DNA from: Bacteroidales bacterium
GTDB taxonomy: Bacteria; Bacteroidota; Bacteroidia; Bacteroidales; F082
Direction of reading: 5' to 3'
DNA: 20,946 nucleotides
Assembly (NCBI GenBank): GCA_016281295.1
Contig: JAEEII010000173.1
Span: forward strand, 1 to 20,946
Shown: in pieces, positions 7,337-15,303 of the stretch
How the letters are laid out: each line of letters opens with the position of its first letter
Position numbering within the stretch: the stretch's first letter is position 1
The notes under the pieces: model-generated
Database searches by the model: none
Told to the model about the DNA's origin: nothing
Seen by the model: only the letters and a program-made list of their open reading frames with translations
Position numbers and translations under genes: made by a program

Positions 7337-7360
7337 AAAAGCCGAACGAATGTCCGGCTT
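7335..7360 (-). terminator. Rho-independent terminator of tRNA-Phe
   Basis: On the minus strand the arms AAGCCGGAC and GTTCGGCTT pair over 9 bp (one G-T pair) around an ATTC tetraloop and are followed by a T-tract (complement of 7340-7335). It starts six nt after the mature tRNA 3' end and overlaps the stop of the GT9 gene. Confidence 0.8.
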
Positions 7361-7366
7361 AAGAGG

Positions 7367-7439
<73 letters not shown>

Positions 7440-7455
7440 CCGTTGTTTGCGGTTG

Positions 7456-7485
7456 CAAAGATACAGCAATTTTTGGAATTGACAA
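7456..7485 (-). promoter_or_regulatory. Promoter of tRNA-Phe
   Basis: On the minus strand TTG (7485-7483), a 19-nt spacer and TATCTTTG (7463-7456) match the Bacteroidota promoter pattern. The tRNA 5' end is at 7439, 16 nt downstream of the -7 box. Confidence 0.7.
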
Positions 7486-7544
7486 CAATTTTTTCTAAAA
7501 ATTTCAGTTTTTTTTCAGATATTTGCACCCCGAAACAACCAATA

Positions 7545-8840
7545 ATGAAGCGATTTATTTCTAACAAGCTGATAATTAGTTTATTCCTCACTTTTTGTAT
7601 GAGTGAGTTTTATGCCCAGGCCAATGTGGATTCTCCTTATTCCATGTTTGGTGTGGGTCAGGTCCGCAGCAAGACCATGAATGCTCGCCTGAAAGGCATG
7701 GGCGGCGTAGCCAATGCCATGGCAGGAAAAACGATGTTGAATGCGGAAAATCCCGCCTCATACGCTATGATTGACACCTTGGCGTTCCTTTTTGATGCGG
7801 GCATGTATGTGAAAAACTCCACTTTCAGCACTTCCGTTATGTCGGAGAAAGCCTATTGTGCTTCTTTGGATTATGTTGCCATGGGCTTTGCTCCCACCAA
7901 TTGGTGGAAAGTGGCCTTGGGTGCGCAACCCTATAGTAGCGTGGGTTATCATGTGGTCACCTCTTTCAACGATGCCTCGTTGGGTAGATATGCCCAAACT
8001 TTCCAAGGTGAGGGCGGATTGAATCAAGTGTTCATTGGAAATGCGTTCCGGTTGGGGAAGCATTTCTCCATTGGTGCTAATGTGAATTATGTTTTCGGTG
8101 ATAGCAAATCCACTACGACCTTGAGTTGGCCTGATTCCACTTTTCTGATTGCTTCTCGTAGAAGCCGTGACGTGATGATTAGCTCTTTTATGTTTGATTA
8201 TGGCGTGATGTATCAAGGCCAGATTAATGACGATCTTTCTTTGTCGGTAGGAGCAACTTATAATCAAAAAGTCAATTTGAGTGGAACTCAGACGCTCTTT
8301 GTCCGCTCAATACAGTTAGCCGCAAATGGTGACGAGTCTATAGAATATTTGATTGATACCATTTTCTATGACCATAACAAGGACGCAAGGCTGACCATGC
8401 CTCATGGATTGGGCTTTGGTGTCTCCCTTCAGAAAAACAAACGTTGGGTCATTGGAGCCGATTTCAATTGGAACAACTGGAGCGCCTTCGCGAGAAACGG
8501 GGTTAATGAAGGACTTTCGGACTCCTGGAGTTTGGCTGTGGGAGGGGAATATCTGCCTTCTTCAACCTCCATCTCCAATTATTGGACTCGTGTCTCCTAT
8601 CGGCTGGGAGGTTTTTATGAAAAGACATTTCTCGTGATTGACGACCATGCTATTAATAAAATAGGTGTAACCGCAGGAATAACCCTTCCGCTGCCTCGTT
8701 CTCAGTCTGGAGTGAATTTGGGATTGGAAATAGGAAAATGTGGCACGAAATCTGCAAACCTCATTCAGGAGGGTTACGTCAATTTCACACTGGGTGTCTC
8801 GATCTTTGAACGCTGGTTTGTGAAAAGAAGATATAACTAA
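7545..8840 (+). CDS. Predicted outer-membrane beta-barrel protein of unknown function
   Basis: This is a 431-residue exported protein. The frame is open from 7413, but that part reads through the tRNA-Phe gene. ATG 7545 starts a clear signal peptide (MKRFISNKLIISLFLTFCMS, cleavage near YAQA). The mature part starts with NVDSPYSMFGVGQ and GMGGVANAM, then NAENPASYAMID, a pattern seen in Bacteroidota FadL/PorV-like barrels. It continues with alternating amphipathic strands and ends GVSIFERWFVKRRYN. A near-consensus box (GATATTTG, 7519-7526) precedes it. It heads the plus-strand envelope cluster, 33 nt before the TPR gene. No ligand or function can be assigned. Confidence 0.8.
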   Translation: MKRFISNKLIISLFLTFCMSEFYAQANVDSPYSMFGVGQVRSKTMNARLKGMGGVANAMAGKTMLNAENPASYAMIDTLAFLFDAGMYVKNSTFSTSVMSEKAYCASLDYVAMGFAPTNWWKVALGAQPYSSVGYHVVTSFNDASLGRYAQTFQGEGGLNQVFIGNAFRLGKHFSIGANVNYVFGDSKSTTTLSWPDSTFLIASRRSRDVMISSFMFDYGVMYQGQINDDLSLSVGATYNQKVNLSGTQTLFVRSIQLAANGDESIEYLIDTIFYDHNKDARLTMPHGLGFGVSLQKNKRWVIGADFNWNNWSAFARNGVNEGLSDSWSLAVGGEYLPSSTSISNYWTRVSYRLGGFYEKTFLVIDDHAINKIGVTAGITLPLPRSQSGVNLGLEIGKCGTKSANLIQEGYVNFTLGVSIFERWFVKRRYN

Positions 8841-8873
8841 TATTTGAAAGTTGAACTAAAAAAATAAACAGAG

Positions 8874-10331
8874 ATGAAAACTAAGAAAGTATTATTGATG
8901 GCTGTCGGATTGGGGATGGCCTTCAGTGTTTCCGCACAGGATCTTGCTACGGCATCAAAGTATGGTGCTGACAGTGTCAACTGCGTACAGAAGATCAGTA
9001 TCTTCCGTGAAGCTTACAAGCAGTGGGAAACTGCCAAGTTTGCTCCCGATGCCGTGAACAACGAAATGATTTCCGCTTGGCGTGAGGTGTTCCTCACGGG
9101 CCCGCGTGCCACTCAGTACACCTACACCAATGGCGAGAAAATCCTCGATTACATGATTCGCCAGAATCCGAAAGACAAGGATGCTTACATCGACACGCTC
9201 TGCCTGCTGATGGATACCCGCGCCAAATGTTTCCCCACGGATCCCAAGACGGGTGCCTCTCAGGTGGCTAACATCATGGGCAGAAAAGGCCTCTTGATTT
9301 ACACCTACAACAAAAACCGTTACGAAGAAGCCTATAACGTCCTGAAAGATGCCGTCGCGCTGGATCCTTCACAGCTGCAAGGCGCTTATATCGATGCATA
9401 CTTCAAGGCAACCATCGACATGGTGAACAACAACAAGACTGAGAAAATGACCATCATCAATGTCTATCAGGAACTCTCCGAGGTGCTTGACGACAACATC
9501 AAGGTGCTGGCCGAGACCGAAGCCCAGCTTCTTGAAGCTAGAACAAATGCTGAAGAGTCAGGCGATGCTGATGGTGTGGCAGGCTTCGACAAGCAAATTG
9601 AAAAAAATGAGAAGTCGATTAACATCAACAAAGGTGTGAAAAATAACATCGACAACCTCTTCCAACCTTTTGCTTCTTGCGATGACCTTATCAAAGTGTT
9701 CACTGCCAAGATGGCTGAGACACCGGATGATATCGACCTCCTGAAACGCATCACCACTATCCTCGACAAAAAAGACTGCACCGACTCAAAGCTCTTCCTC
9801 GAAGCCAGTGTCAAACTGCACGAAAAGGCACCCAGCCCCGAATCTGCTTACAACATCGGTATCAAGTACTTCAAGGATGGCAAAAACAGCGAGGCAGCCA
9901 AATACTTCGAAGAGGCAGCTGCTTCCTCTAACAACGACCGCGTTTACAGAGCTTACAGAAACTTGGCTTACTGCTATCTGAACACCAACAGCTATGGCAA
10001 AGCTCGTGACGCCGCCCGTAAAGCCGCTACCGTTGACCCCACCGCCGGTGAACCTTACATCATCATCGGAATGGCCTACGCAGCATCATCCAACTCGTTT
10101 GCCGACAGTAAGTTCGGTGGTAAAGAGGTCTTCTGGGCCGCTGTTGACAAGCTGGTGAAAGCCAAAACAATCGATCCTTCAGTGGCAAACCGCGCTTCGG
10201 ATCTCATCCGCTCTTACTCACAACACTTCCCCAGCACCGAGACGATCTTCTTTAACGACTTCTCGGAAGGACAGTCCTACACGGTGGGCGGCTGGATCGG
10301 TGAATCCACGAGCATCAGAGCAGCTAAATAA
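8874..10331 (+). CDS. Exported tetratricopeptide-repeat protein
   Basis: This 485-residue protein has a signal peptide (MKTKKVLLMAVGLGMAFSVS, cleavage after SAQ). It is helical throughout. A Glu/Lys-rich coiled-coil-like part lies at about residues 190-265. TPR-like units are best seen at about 315-405 (SAYNIGIKYFKDGKNSEAAK, then YRNLAYCYLNTNSYGKARDA, then GEPYIIIGMAYA). TPR proteins act as scaffolds, so a periplasmic partner is likely but unknown. Codons are more GC-ending than in its neighbours, which would fit high expression. It lies between a barrel gene and an LptC-like gene, an order I recall from other Bacteroidales. A hairpin just downstream may cut its transcript from lptC. Confidence 0.85.
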   Translation: MKTKKVLLMAVGLGMAFSVSAQDLATASKYGADSVNCVQKISIFREAYKQWETAKFAPDAVNNEMISAWREVFLTGPRATQYTYTNGEKILDYMIRQNPKDKDAYIDTLCLLMDTRAKCFPTDPKTGASQVANIMGRKGLLIYTYNKNRYEEAYNVLKDAVALDPSQLQGAYIDAYFKATIDMVNNNKTEKMTIINVYQELSEVLDDNIKVLAETEAQLLEARTNAEESGDADGVAGFDKQIEKNEKSININKGVKNNIDNLFQPFASCDDLIKVFTAKMAETPDDIDLLKRITTILDKKDCTDSKLFLEASVKLHEKAPSPESAYNIGIKYFKDGKNSEAAKYFEEAAASSNNDRVYRAYRNLAYCYLNTNSYGKARDAARKAATVDPTAGEPYIIIGMAYAASSNSFADSKFGGKEVFWAAVDKLVKAKTIDPSVANRASDLIRSYSQHFPSTETIFFNDFSEGQSYTVGGWIGESTSIRAAK

Positions 10332-10347
10332 ACCGTATGTTGCCACA

Positions 10348-10914
10348 GTGAAGTCGCTGAATAATAAACGATTTCTAATCTATAACATCACAGCCTTATG
10401 GGCTGTGATGTTGTTTTCGTGTGGTAACCCTACATCTGTCATCCAGCAGTTGGCATCTGATGACACACTCTCAGGGGTGGTCGCCTACGATATCGTCTTT
10501 TACCGTAGTGACTCGGGTATCGTGCAAATGGAACTGAAAGCTCCCGTTATGGTGCGTCAGGGTGATGACTCCAGCTACCTGGAGTTCCCCGAAGGTTTCC
10601 ATGCCTCCATCTTTGATGACCATCACCGCGTGGTTTCTGAGATAAGCGCAGATTACGGTCTCCACCGGAGTGATGAAAAAATGGTCGAGGCCGAAGGGAA
10701 TGTGGTGGTGGAAAACCATAACAAAGGAGAGAAGTTGATGTCCGAACGACTGTATTGGTATCAGGACACCAAAATGCTTTATACACGGTCCAAGGTCAGG
10801 ATTGTCATGCCCGACAAGGACATCATGGGGGATAGCCTGGTCTCAACGGAGGGCTTTGAGGAATATACCATCTATAATGGAAAAGCGACATTCGAAGTGG
10901 AGGAGGACCGATGA
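10348..10914 (+). CDS. LptC-like lipoprotein (LPS export component)
   Basis: LptC-type proteins bind LPS in the periplasm and hand it from the LptBFG transporter to LptA. The frame opens at 10300, but that would overlap the TPR gene. GTG 10348 follows the TPR stop by 16 nt and gives a lipoprotein signal (MKSLNNKRFLIYNITALWAV then MLFSCGN; lipobox LFSC). The mature part has the OstA/LptC beta-jellyroll pattern: SGVVAYDIVFYRSDSG, YLEFPEGFHASIF, ISADYGLHRSDEKMVEAEGN, LYWYQDTKMLYTRSKV. E. coli LptC has a membrane anchor, so the lipoprotein anchor here is a Bacteroidota variation. A 12-bp hairpin followed by TTTT lies within the signal-peptide codons (10384-10416). The gene overlaps the next one by 4 nt (ATGA), implying coupling. 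Confidence 0.82.
   Translation: MKSLNNKRFLIYNITALWAVMLFSCGNPTSVIQQLASDDTLSGVVAYDIVFYRSDSGIVQMELKAPVMVRQGDDSSYLEFPEGFHASIFDDHHRVVSEISADYGLHRSDEKMVEAEGNVVVENHNKGEKLMSERLYWYQDTKMLYTRSKVRIVMPDKDIMGDSLVSTEGFEEYTIYNGKATFEVEEDR
10384..10416 (+). terminator. Terminator-like hairpin inside the lptC signal-peptide codons
   Basis: AACATCACAGCC (10384-10395) pairs perfectly over 12 bp with 10401-10412 around a 5-nt loop (TTATG), and GTTTT follows. It lies 53 nt after the TPR stop codon and within codons 13-22 of the LptC-like gene. It may act as a partial terminator or 3' stabiliser for the upstream transcript, but the short U-run makes full termination doubtful. Confidence 0.6.
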
Positions 10915-12194
10915 GTAACGACTGGATCATAGTAGTGATAACCTTGTTTCTCTCAGCGCTGTGCTCGGGTCTTGAGATCGCTTTTAACAGCACCAACCGC
11001 TTGCAGCTCGAAGTGGATCTGAAAAAAAACCGGTTCTCTGCCAAAATCGTCAGCCTGTTTTTCAAGCGTCCCTCGCATTTCCTCACCTCTTTGCTCATTG
11101 GCAACAACATCGCTAATATTATATATGGTATCGCCATTGCCCGGCTGTTGCTTCCTGTGGTGAAGTGGATTCTCCCTCCTTCGCTCGAAATGGAGTTTTT
11201 CATCCTCTTGCTGCAATCCATCATCTCCACTTTGATTGTGCTGGTGCTGGCTGAGTTCCTTCCTAAAATCCTTTTCCGCCTCAACCCCAACGCCATCCTT
11301 TCCTTCTTCGCCTTCCCAACGGTACTCTGTTTCTATCTCTTATACCCCCTGACTTTGATCTATTCTGGTATTGCCTACGTGATCATCCGTGTGTTCTTTG
11401 GAATGAGGATGGATCAGCAGGAGTATCAGCTCAGCACAGTCGATTTTGACGATTACATCACCGAGTATGCCGATCCCAAAGAGGCCGACGAGGATATTCA
11501 GCAGGAAATCCAGTTGTTCCAAAATGCCATGGATTTCCGCTCGGTCAAACTGCGTGAGTGCATGGCTCCGCGCAATGAGATTGAGTCAGTGAAAATCACG
11601 GATGACTTGAAATTCTTGAAGGACCGCTTCGAGGAGACCAAACACTCAAAGTTGATCGTTTATTCTGAGACAATTGACAATATCGTGGGTTATGTGCATC
11701 TGAATGATGTGGTGAATGCCATCGCTTTCAGACGTGATGTTACAGCTGCCGACTTGGTCAGACCCATCGATTTCTTTCCTGAAACCTATACCGCGGACCG
11801 CCTGCTGAAGCATTTTATTCAAAAACACCAGGGGGTCGCCGCAGTGGTCGATGAGTTTGGTGGCACCTCGGGTATTGTCACCATGGAAGACGTGATTGAG
11901 GAGATTTTTGGCGAGATAGAAGATGAATATGACGAGGAGGATGAGACCGAACAGGTGCTTAAGGAAGATACATACGTGTTTTCGGCAAGGCTTGAGATAG
12001 ATTATCTTAATGAGACGTATGGGTTGGATTTGCCAACCTCTGACGATTATGAGACTTTGGCAGGGATGATTCTGCATTACTATGAAAATATCCCTGAAGT
12101 GGGAGAGGAGCTTGTAATTGGTCATTTTAGAGTTAAAATCCTCAAAGCCACCGACATGAAGCTTGAGGAAGTGGAGCTGAAAAGAGTAAAATAA
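10911..12194 (+). CDS. CNNM/CorC-type membrane protein with CBS pair (hemolysin family)
   Basis: This 427-residue protein has the three-part layout of the CNNM/CorB/GldE family. The N-terminal DUF21 transmembrane domain (about 1-160) begins WIIVVITLFLSALCSGLEIA and includes SLLIGNNIANIIYG and VLAEFLPK. A tandem CBS pair spans about 205-330 (MAPRNEIESVKITDD, VVDEFGGTSGIVTMEDVIEE). An acidic linker leads to the C-terminal CorC/HlyC domain (about 345-425, RLEIDYLNETYGLDLPTSDD). Relatives transport or sense Mg2+ and in Flavobacteria (GldE) support gliding lipoproteins. The 'hemolysin' label is historical and should not be read as a toxin. It overlaps the lptC stop by 4 nt. A nested dyad (AAAGGATTT/AAATCCTTT around AGAAAG/CTTTCT, 12193-12244) follows it. 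Confidence 0.9.
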   Translation: MSNDWIIVVITLFLSALCSGLEIAFNSTNRLQLEVDLKKNRFSAKIVSLFFKRPSHFLTSLLIGNNIANIIYGIAIARLLLPVVKWILPPSLEMEFFILLLQSIISTLIVLVLAEFLPKILFRLNPNAILSFFAFPTVLCFYLLYPLTLIYSGIAYVIIRVFFGMRMDQQEYQLSTVDFDDYITEYADPKEADEDIQQEIQLFQNAMDFRSVKLRECMAPRNEIESVKITDDLKFLKDRFEETKHSKLIVYSETIDNIVGYVHLNDVVNAIAFRRDVTAADLVRPIDFFPETYTADRLLKHFIQKHQGVAAVVDEFGGTSGIVTMEDVIEEIFGEIEDEYDEEDETEQVLKEDTYVFSARLEIDYLNETYGLDLPTSDDYETLAGMILHYYENIPEVGEELVIGHFRVKILKATDMKLEEVELKRVK

Positions 12195-12223
12195 AGGATT
12201 TTTTAGAAAGTTTTTTCACTTTC

Positions 12224-12255
12224 TTGCGTAGATTGAAATCCTTTTACTAAATTTG
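12224..12255 (+). promoter_or_regulatory. Promoter of the PpiD-like gene
   Basis: TTG (12224-12226), a 21-nt spacer and TAAATTTG (12248-12255) fit the Bacteroidota pattern. The ATG is at 12300. The promoter overlaps a nested inverted repeat (12193-12244) at the end of the upstream gene, so termination and initiation signals are interleaved. Confidence 0.5.
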
Positions 12256-12299
12256 CAGGCTCAAATTTTGGATAAATATAATAATAAATAAAAAGCATT

Positions 12300-14423
12300 A
12301 TGGCAGCAATTGAAAAAATCAGAAGACGTTCAGGATTGTTGATTGCAATCATTGGACTTGCCTTGTTGGCATTTGTCCTTCAGGACCTTTTCCAAAGCAC
12401 TGGAAGAAACCGCGAGTATAACGTGGCGGTGATTGATGGTGAAAAAATCCCTTACAAAGATTTTGATGACCTCAAGAACAAGAACCTTGAAAACATGAAG
12501 CGTAGCTACGGCAACAACCTCACTTCATCTCAGACTTACAGTGCCTACAACAACACGTTGGAACAGATGATCAAAGATCATATCATGACCAAGGAATATG
12601 ATAAACTTGGCATTAATGTCACCGCTGAAGAGCTGTATGATCAGTTTGTTGGTGAAGAGCCGCACCAGTGGGTGGTTCAGAACTTCTCGGACGGTCAGGG
12701 TAACTTCAATCGTGAGGGCCTGTTGAACTACATGCAGAACCTCGATAACTATCCGATTGAGAACCGCAACCAATGGGTTGATTTTGAAAATGCTATCAAG
12801 GAAAACCGCCTGGAGACCAAGTTCAACAACCTGATTAAGGCTTCGTATTTTGTCCCCGCCAAGTTGGCTCAGAAATACTACGAGAACAAGAATGTCAAAG
12901 CTACCGCTGATGTCGTGGCTTTGCGTTACTCCAGCATTCCTGATTCTACCGTTGTGGTCACCGATCAAGACAACAAGAAGTTCTATGAAGAGAACAAATA
13001 CAGATTCGAGACGGATGAGAACCGTGGCATCGAATATGTGGTCTTCGACATCAAACCGTCAGCTGAGGACAGACAAGACGCTCTTAAGACTATCAGTGAG
13101 ATGAAGGATGATTTCACCAGTACCGACAATGTCGCCAGCTTTGTCAACGCTAACTCTGATCAGCGTTATGACAGCACCTGGAAGAGCCGCACCGATGTTC
13201 CTGCCGCTATCGAGAAAGTGATCTTCGATGATGGCAACCAGCCTGGTTTTGTGTATGGCCCTTATTTTGACAATGAAGCCTACAACCTGGTTCGTATCGT
13301 TGAACTCCAGAATCGTGCCGACTCATTGAAAGCCAGCCATATCTTGATTCCTTACGCCGGAGCACTCCGCAGCGAGGATACCATCACCACCAAAGAAAGA
13401 GCTCAAGCAGTGGCCGACAGCCTGGCAAATGTCTTGAAAAAGAACGTGAAAAAGACCGAGCTGTTTGCTGAACTGGCAACCAAGTTCTCAAGCGATAAAG
13501 GTTCTGCCGAAAAGGGTGGCGACCTCGATTGGTTTGTTGACGGTGCCATGGTCCCGACTTTCAACGAGTATGTGATGAAAAACGCTGTCGGTCAAATCGG
13601 CGTGGTGGAAAGCCCCTTCGGCTATCATGTCATCAAAGTGACTGGCAAAACCGAGATGCAGCCTAAAGCTCGCCTGGCCGTCTTGACGCATGATGTCACT
13701 TTCAGCACCAAGACCTATCAGGATGTGTTCGCAGTGGCTAACAAGTTCGTCACTGAAAACCGTACCTACGACCAATTCAACGCTGCTATCGAGGAACAAG
13801 GTCTGACCAAACGTACCATGCCGAGAATGTCGGGTTCCACCTATCAGATTACGGGTATTGATAACCCACGCCAGATTGTCCGTTGGGCTTTCGATGAGAA
13901 GACTCACAAAGGCGACATCTCTTCAATCTTTGAGATGGATGACATGTTTGTTGTCGCTGCTTTGACGGATATCGTCCCCGAGGGATACGCTCCTCTGGAG
14001 AAGGTGATTGAACAGTCCAAGTATCAAATCCTCAATAAGAAGAAAGGTGAGATCGCAGTTGAGAAGATGAAAGCTTGTGGTACCGATTATGATCGTATGG
14101 CCAAAGAACTTGGTGCCGAGGTCACTTCAGTGTCAGATGTCAATCTGGAATCACGTGTGCTGGGCAATTTCGGTGTTGAAGCTGATATGGTGGGTACCAT
14201 CCTTGGCATGAAGGAAGGTGAAGTCGTTGGCCCTATCGCCGGTAACTCCAGCGCATTCATCATCAAGAATGTGAAGGTTGTGCAGCCTGCCGCTACTACT
14301 GACTACAGCACGATTTTAAGAGACAAGACCTCACAGTTCAACAACAAAGTCTTGAATAACGGAGTTTATAACGCTCTTAGAAACAACGCTAAGATTCAAG
14401 ACAACAGAGTTGATTTCTATTAA
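12300..14423 (+). CDS. PpiD-like peptidylprolyl isomerase (SurA_N/parvulin foldase)
   Basis: This is a 707-residue membrane-anchored periplasmic foldase. One N-terminal helix (residues about 12-30, GLLIAIIGLALLAFVLQ) anchors it with no cleavage site. A SurA-like chaperone region follows (KIPYKDFDDLKNK, QMIKDHIMTKEYDKLGINVT, PHQWVVQNFSDGQGNF). A parvulin domain lies at about 343-447: KASHILIPY, FAELATKFSSDKGSAEKGGD, and SPFGYHVIKVTGK. A second helical and beta region follows. The family catalyses prolyl cis-trans isomerisation and chaperones outer-membrane proteins as they leave Sec, and its length is typical of Bacteroidota members. It has its own promoter and a strong terminator, so it can be expressed apart from the lptC-CNNM pair. 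Confidence 0.92.
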   Translation: MAAIEKIRRRSGLLIAIIGLALLAFVLQDLFQSTGRNREYNVAVIDGEKIPYKDFDDLKNKNLENMKRSYGNNLTSSQTYSAYNNTLEQMIKDHIMTKEYDKLGINVTAEELYDQFVGEEPHQWVVQNFSDGQGNFNREGLLNYMQNLDNYPIENRNQWVDFENAIKENRLETKFNNLIKASYFVPAKLAQKYYENKNVKATADVVALRYSSIPDSTVVVTDQDNKKFYEENKYRFETDENRGIEYVVFDIKPSAEDRQDALKTISEMKDDFTSTDNVASFVNANSDQRYDSTWKSRTDVPAAIEKVIFDDGNQPGFVYGPYFDNEAYNLVRIVELQNRADSLKASHILIPYAGALRSEDTITTKERAQAVADSLANVLKKNVKKTELFAELATKFSSDKGSAEKGGDLDWFVDGAMVPTFNEYVMKNAVGQIGVVESPFGYHVIKVTGKTEMQPKARLAVLTHDVTFSTKTYQDVFAVANKFVTENRTYDQFNAAIEEQGLTKRTMPRMSGSTYQITGIDNPRQIVRWAFDEKTHKGDISSIFEMDDMFVVAALTDIVPEGYAPLEKVIEQSKYQILNKKKGEIAVEKMKACGTDYDRMAKELGAEVTSVSDVNLESRVLGNFGVEADMVGTILGMKEGEVVGPIAGNSSAFIIKNVKVVQPAATTDYSTILRDKTSQFNNKVLNNGVYNALRNNAKIQDNRVDFY

Positions 14424-14451
14424 TTGAGTATTAATTATTAAGAAATTAGAG

Positions 14452-14483
14452 AGGGGACAGCCGTGGGTTGTCCCCTTTTTTTT
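14452..14483 (+). terminator. Rho-independent terminator after the PpiD-like gene
   Basis: AGGGGACA (14452-14459) pairs with TGTCCCCT (14469-14476) around a 9-nt loop and is followed directly by a run of T. It is the clearest terminator of the window and closes the plus-strand envelope cluster. Confidence 0.9.
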
Positions 14484-14566
14484 GTTTTGTATAATAAATT
14501 GGTTTAAATTTTGTTTAATAATTGTCGTTATGGCAATTCAAATAGTAATAAAAAGTAATATTGGTT

Positions 14567-15268
14567 ATGATGAAAAAATGTTTTTTATTGGCAGTTGTGA
14601 TGGGCATCTGCTTTCAAGCCTCAGCGGATGGCTTTTGGAGTAATTTGTTTAAAAAAGAAAAAAGTTCCAATCACGCTATTGGAGCCAGTTTGATGGGGAA
14701 GTCATTCCAAAGCAACGGAGTGTCAATGGCCTATCTTGTCGCTGAGCAAGGAACGATGGCTTTCGCGGCGAGTCTTGACTTCGAGTATGAGAAGATGATC
14801 AAGGGAACTCCGTTGGGCGTGTTGACGGGTTTCAGAGCTGAATACAACAGGCCTTATTATTCAGGTTTTGACGAAAATAATAACATGATGAAGATTTGGG
14901 CCAACGAGGTAACGGCAAGAATTCCTTTGATGATTCAGTACCATGACAAATTAGGCTCGGCCACTGAACTTCTTTTGTTCGCGGGTCCTTGTGTCGATTT
15001 CGTGGTGTTTCGTAAAGCAGGCGGAACATTGGGGAGCGATACCTTTGTTTTTGGCAGCTCTATGGATGTGGGTGGCCCGACTAATTGGAGATGGATAGGG
15101 TTGACATTTGACTATGGTATCGGCATCACACACAACGACCTTACCTTTAAGCTCTCTACGAGCTATGGGTTGATGAATCATTTCAAAAAAGACTATACTG
15201 CTCAATATTTGGGATATCCGGTTTATATCAACCGTCCCGTCATTGGCAGTGTGATGTTTAATTTCTGA
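14567..15268 (+). CDS. Exported beta-rich protein, probable small outer-membrane barrel
   Basis: This 233-residue protein has a signal peptide (MMKKCFLLAVVMGICFQASA, cleavage before DGFWSN). The frame also opens at a TTG (14561), but the tandem ATGs at 14567/14570 fit the signal peptide better. The mature sequence alternates hydrophobic and polar residues in strands (TMAFAASLDFEYEKM, PLGVLTGFRAEYNRPYYSGF, LLLFAGPCVDFVVF, WIGLTFDYGIGI) and ends in a terminal aromatic strand (VIGSVMFNF), as small barrels do. No family is recognised and no function can be given. It stands alone after a strong terminator. The upstream TAAATTTTG (14505-14513) is one nt longer than the -7 consensus. The 3' end converges on the dipeptidase gene. 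Confidence 0.75.
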   Translation: MMKKCFLLAVVMGICFQASADGFWSNLFKKEKSSNHAIGASLMGKSFQSNGVSMAYLVAEQGTMAFAASLDFEYEKMIKGTPLGVLTGFRAEYNRPYYSGFDENNNMMKIWANEVTARIPLMIQYHDKLGSATELLLFAGPCVDFVVFRKAGGTLGSDTFVFGSSMDVGGPTNWRWIGLTFDYGIGITHNDLTFKLSTSYGLMNHFKKDYTAQYLGYPVYINRPVIGSVMFNF

Positions 15269-15273
15269 TTTTA

Positions 15274-15303
15274 AGAAGCAGCTTTTAAGTTTTTTCAGCT
15301 TCT
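15274..15303. terminator. Possible bidirectional terminator between convergent genes
   Basis: AGAAGC (15274-15279) pairs with GCTTCT (15298-15303) around an 18-nt loop rich in T, with TTTT-type runs on both outer sides. The right arm overlaps the dipeptidase stop codon. The stem is short, so the call is weak. Confidence 0.35.

Noticed and set aside
10911..12194. Reading the CBS protein as a hemolysin toxin
   Set aside because: The DUF21-CBS-CorC layout belongs to the CNNM/CorC transport and sensing family; the hemolysin name is historical.
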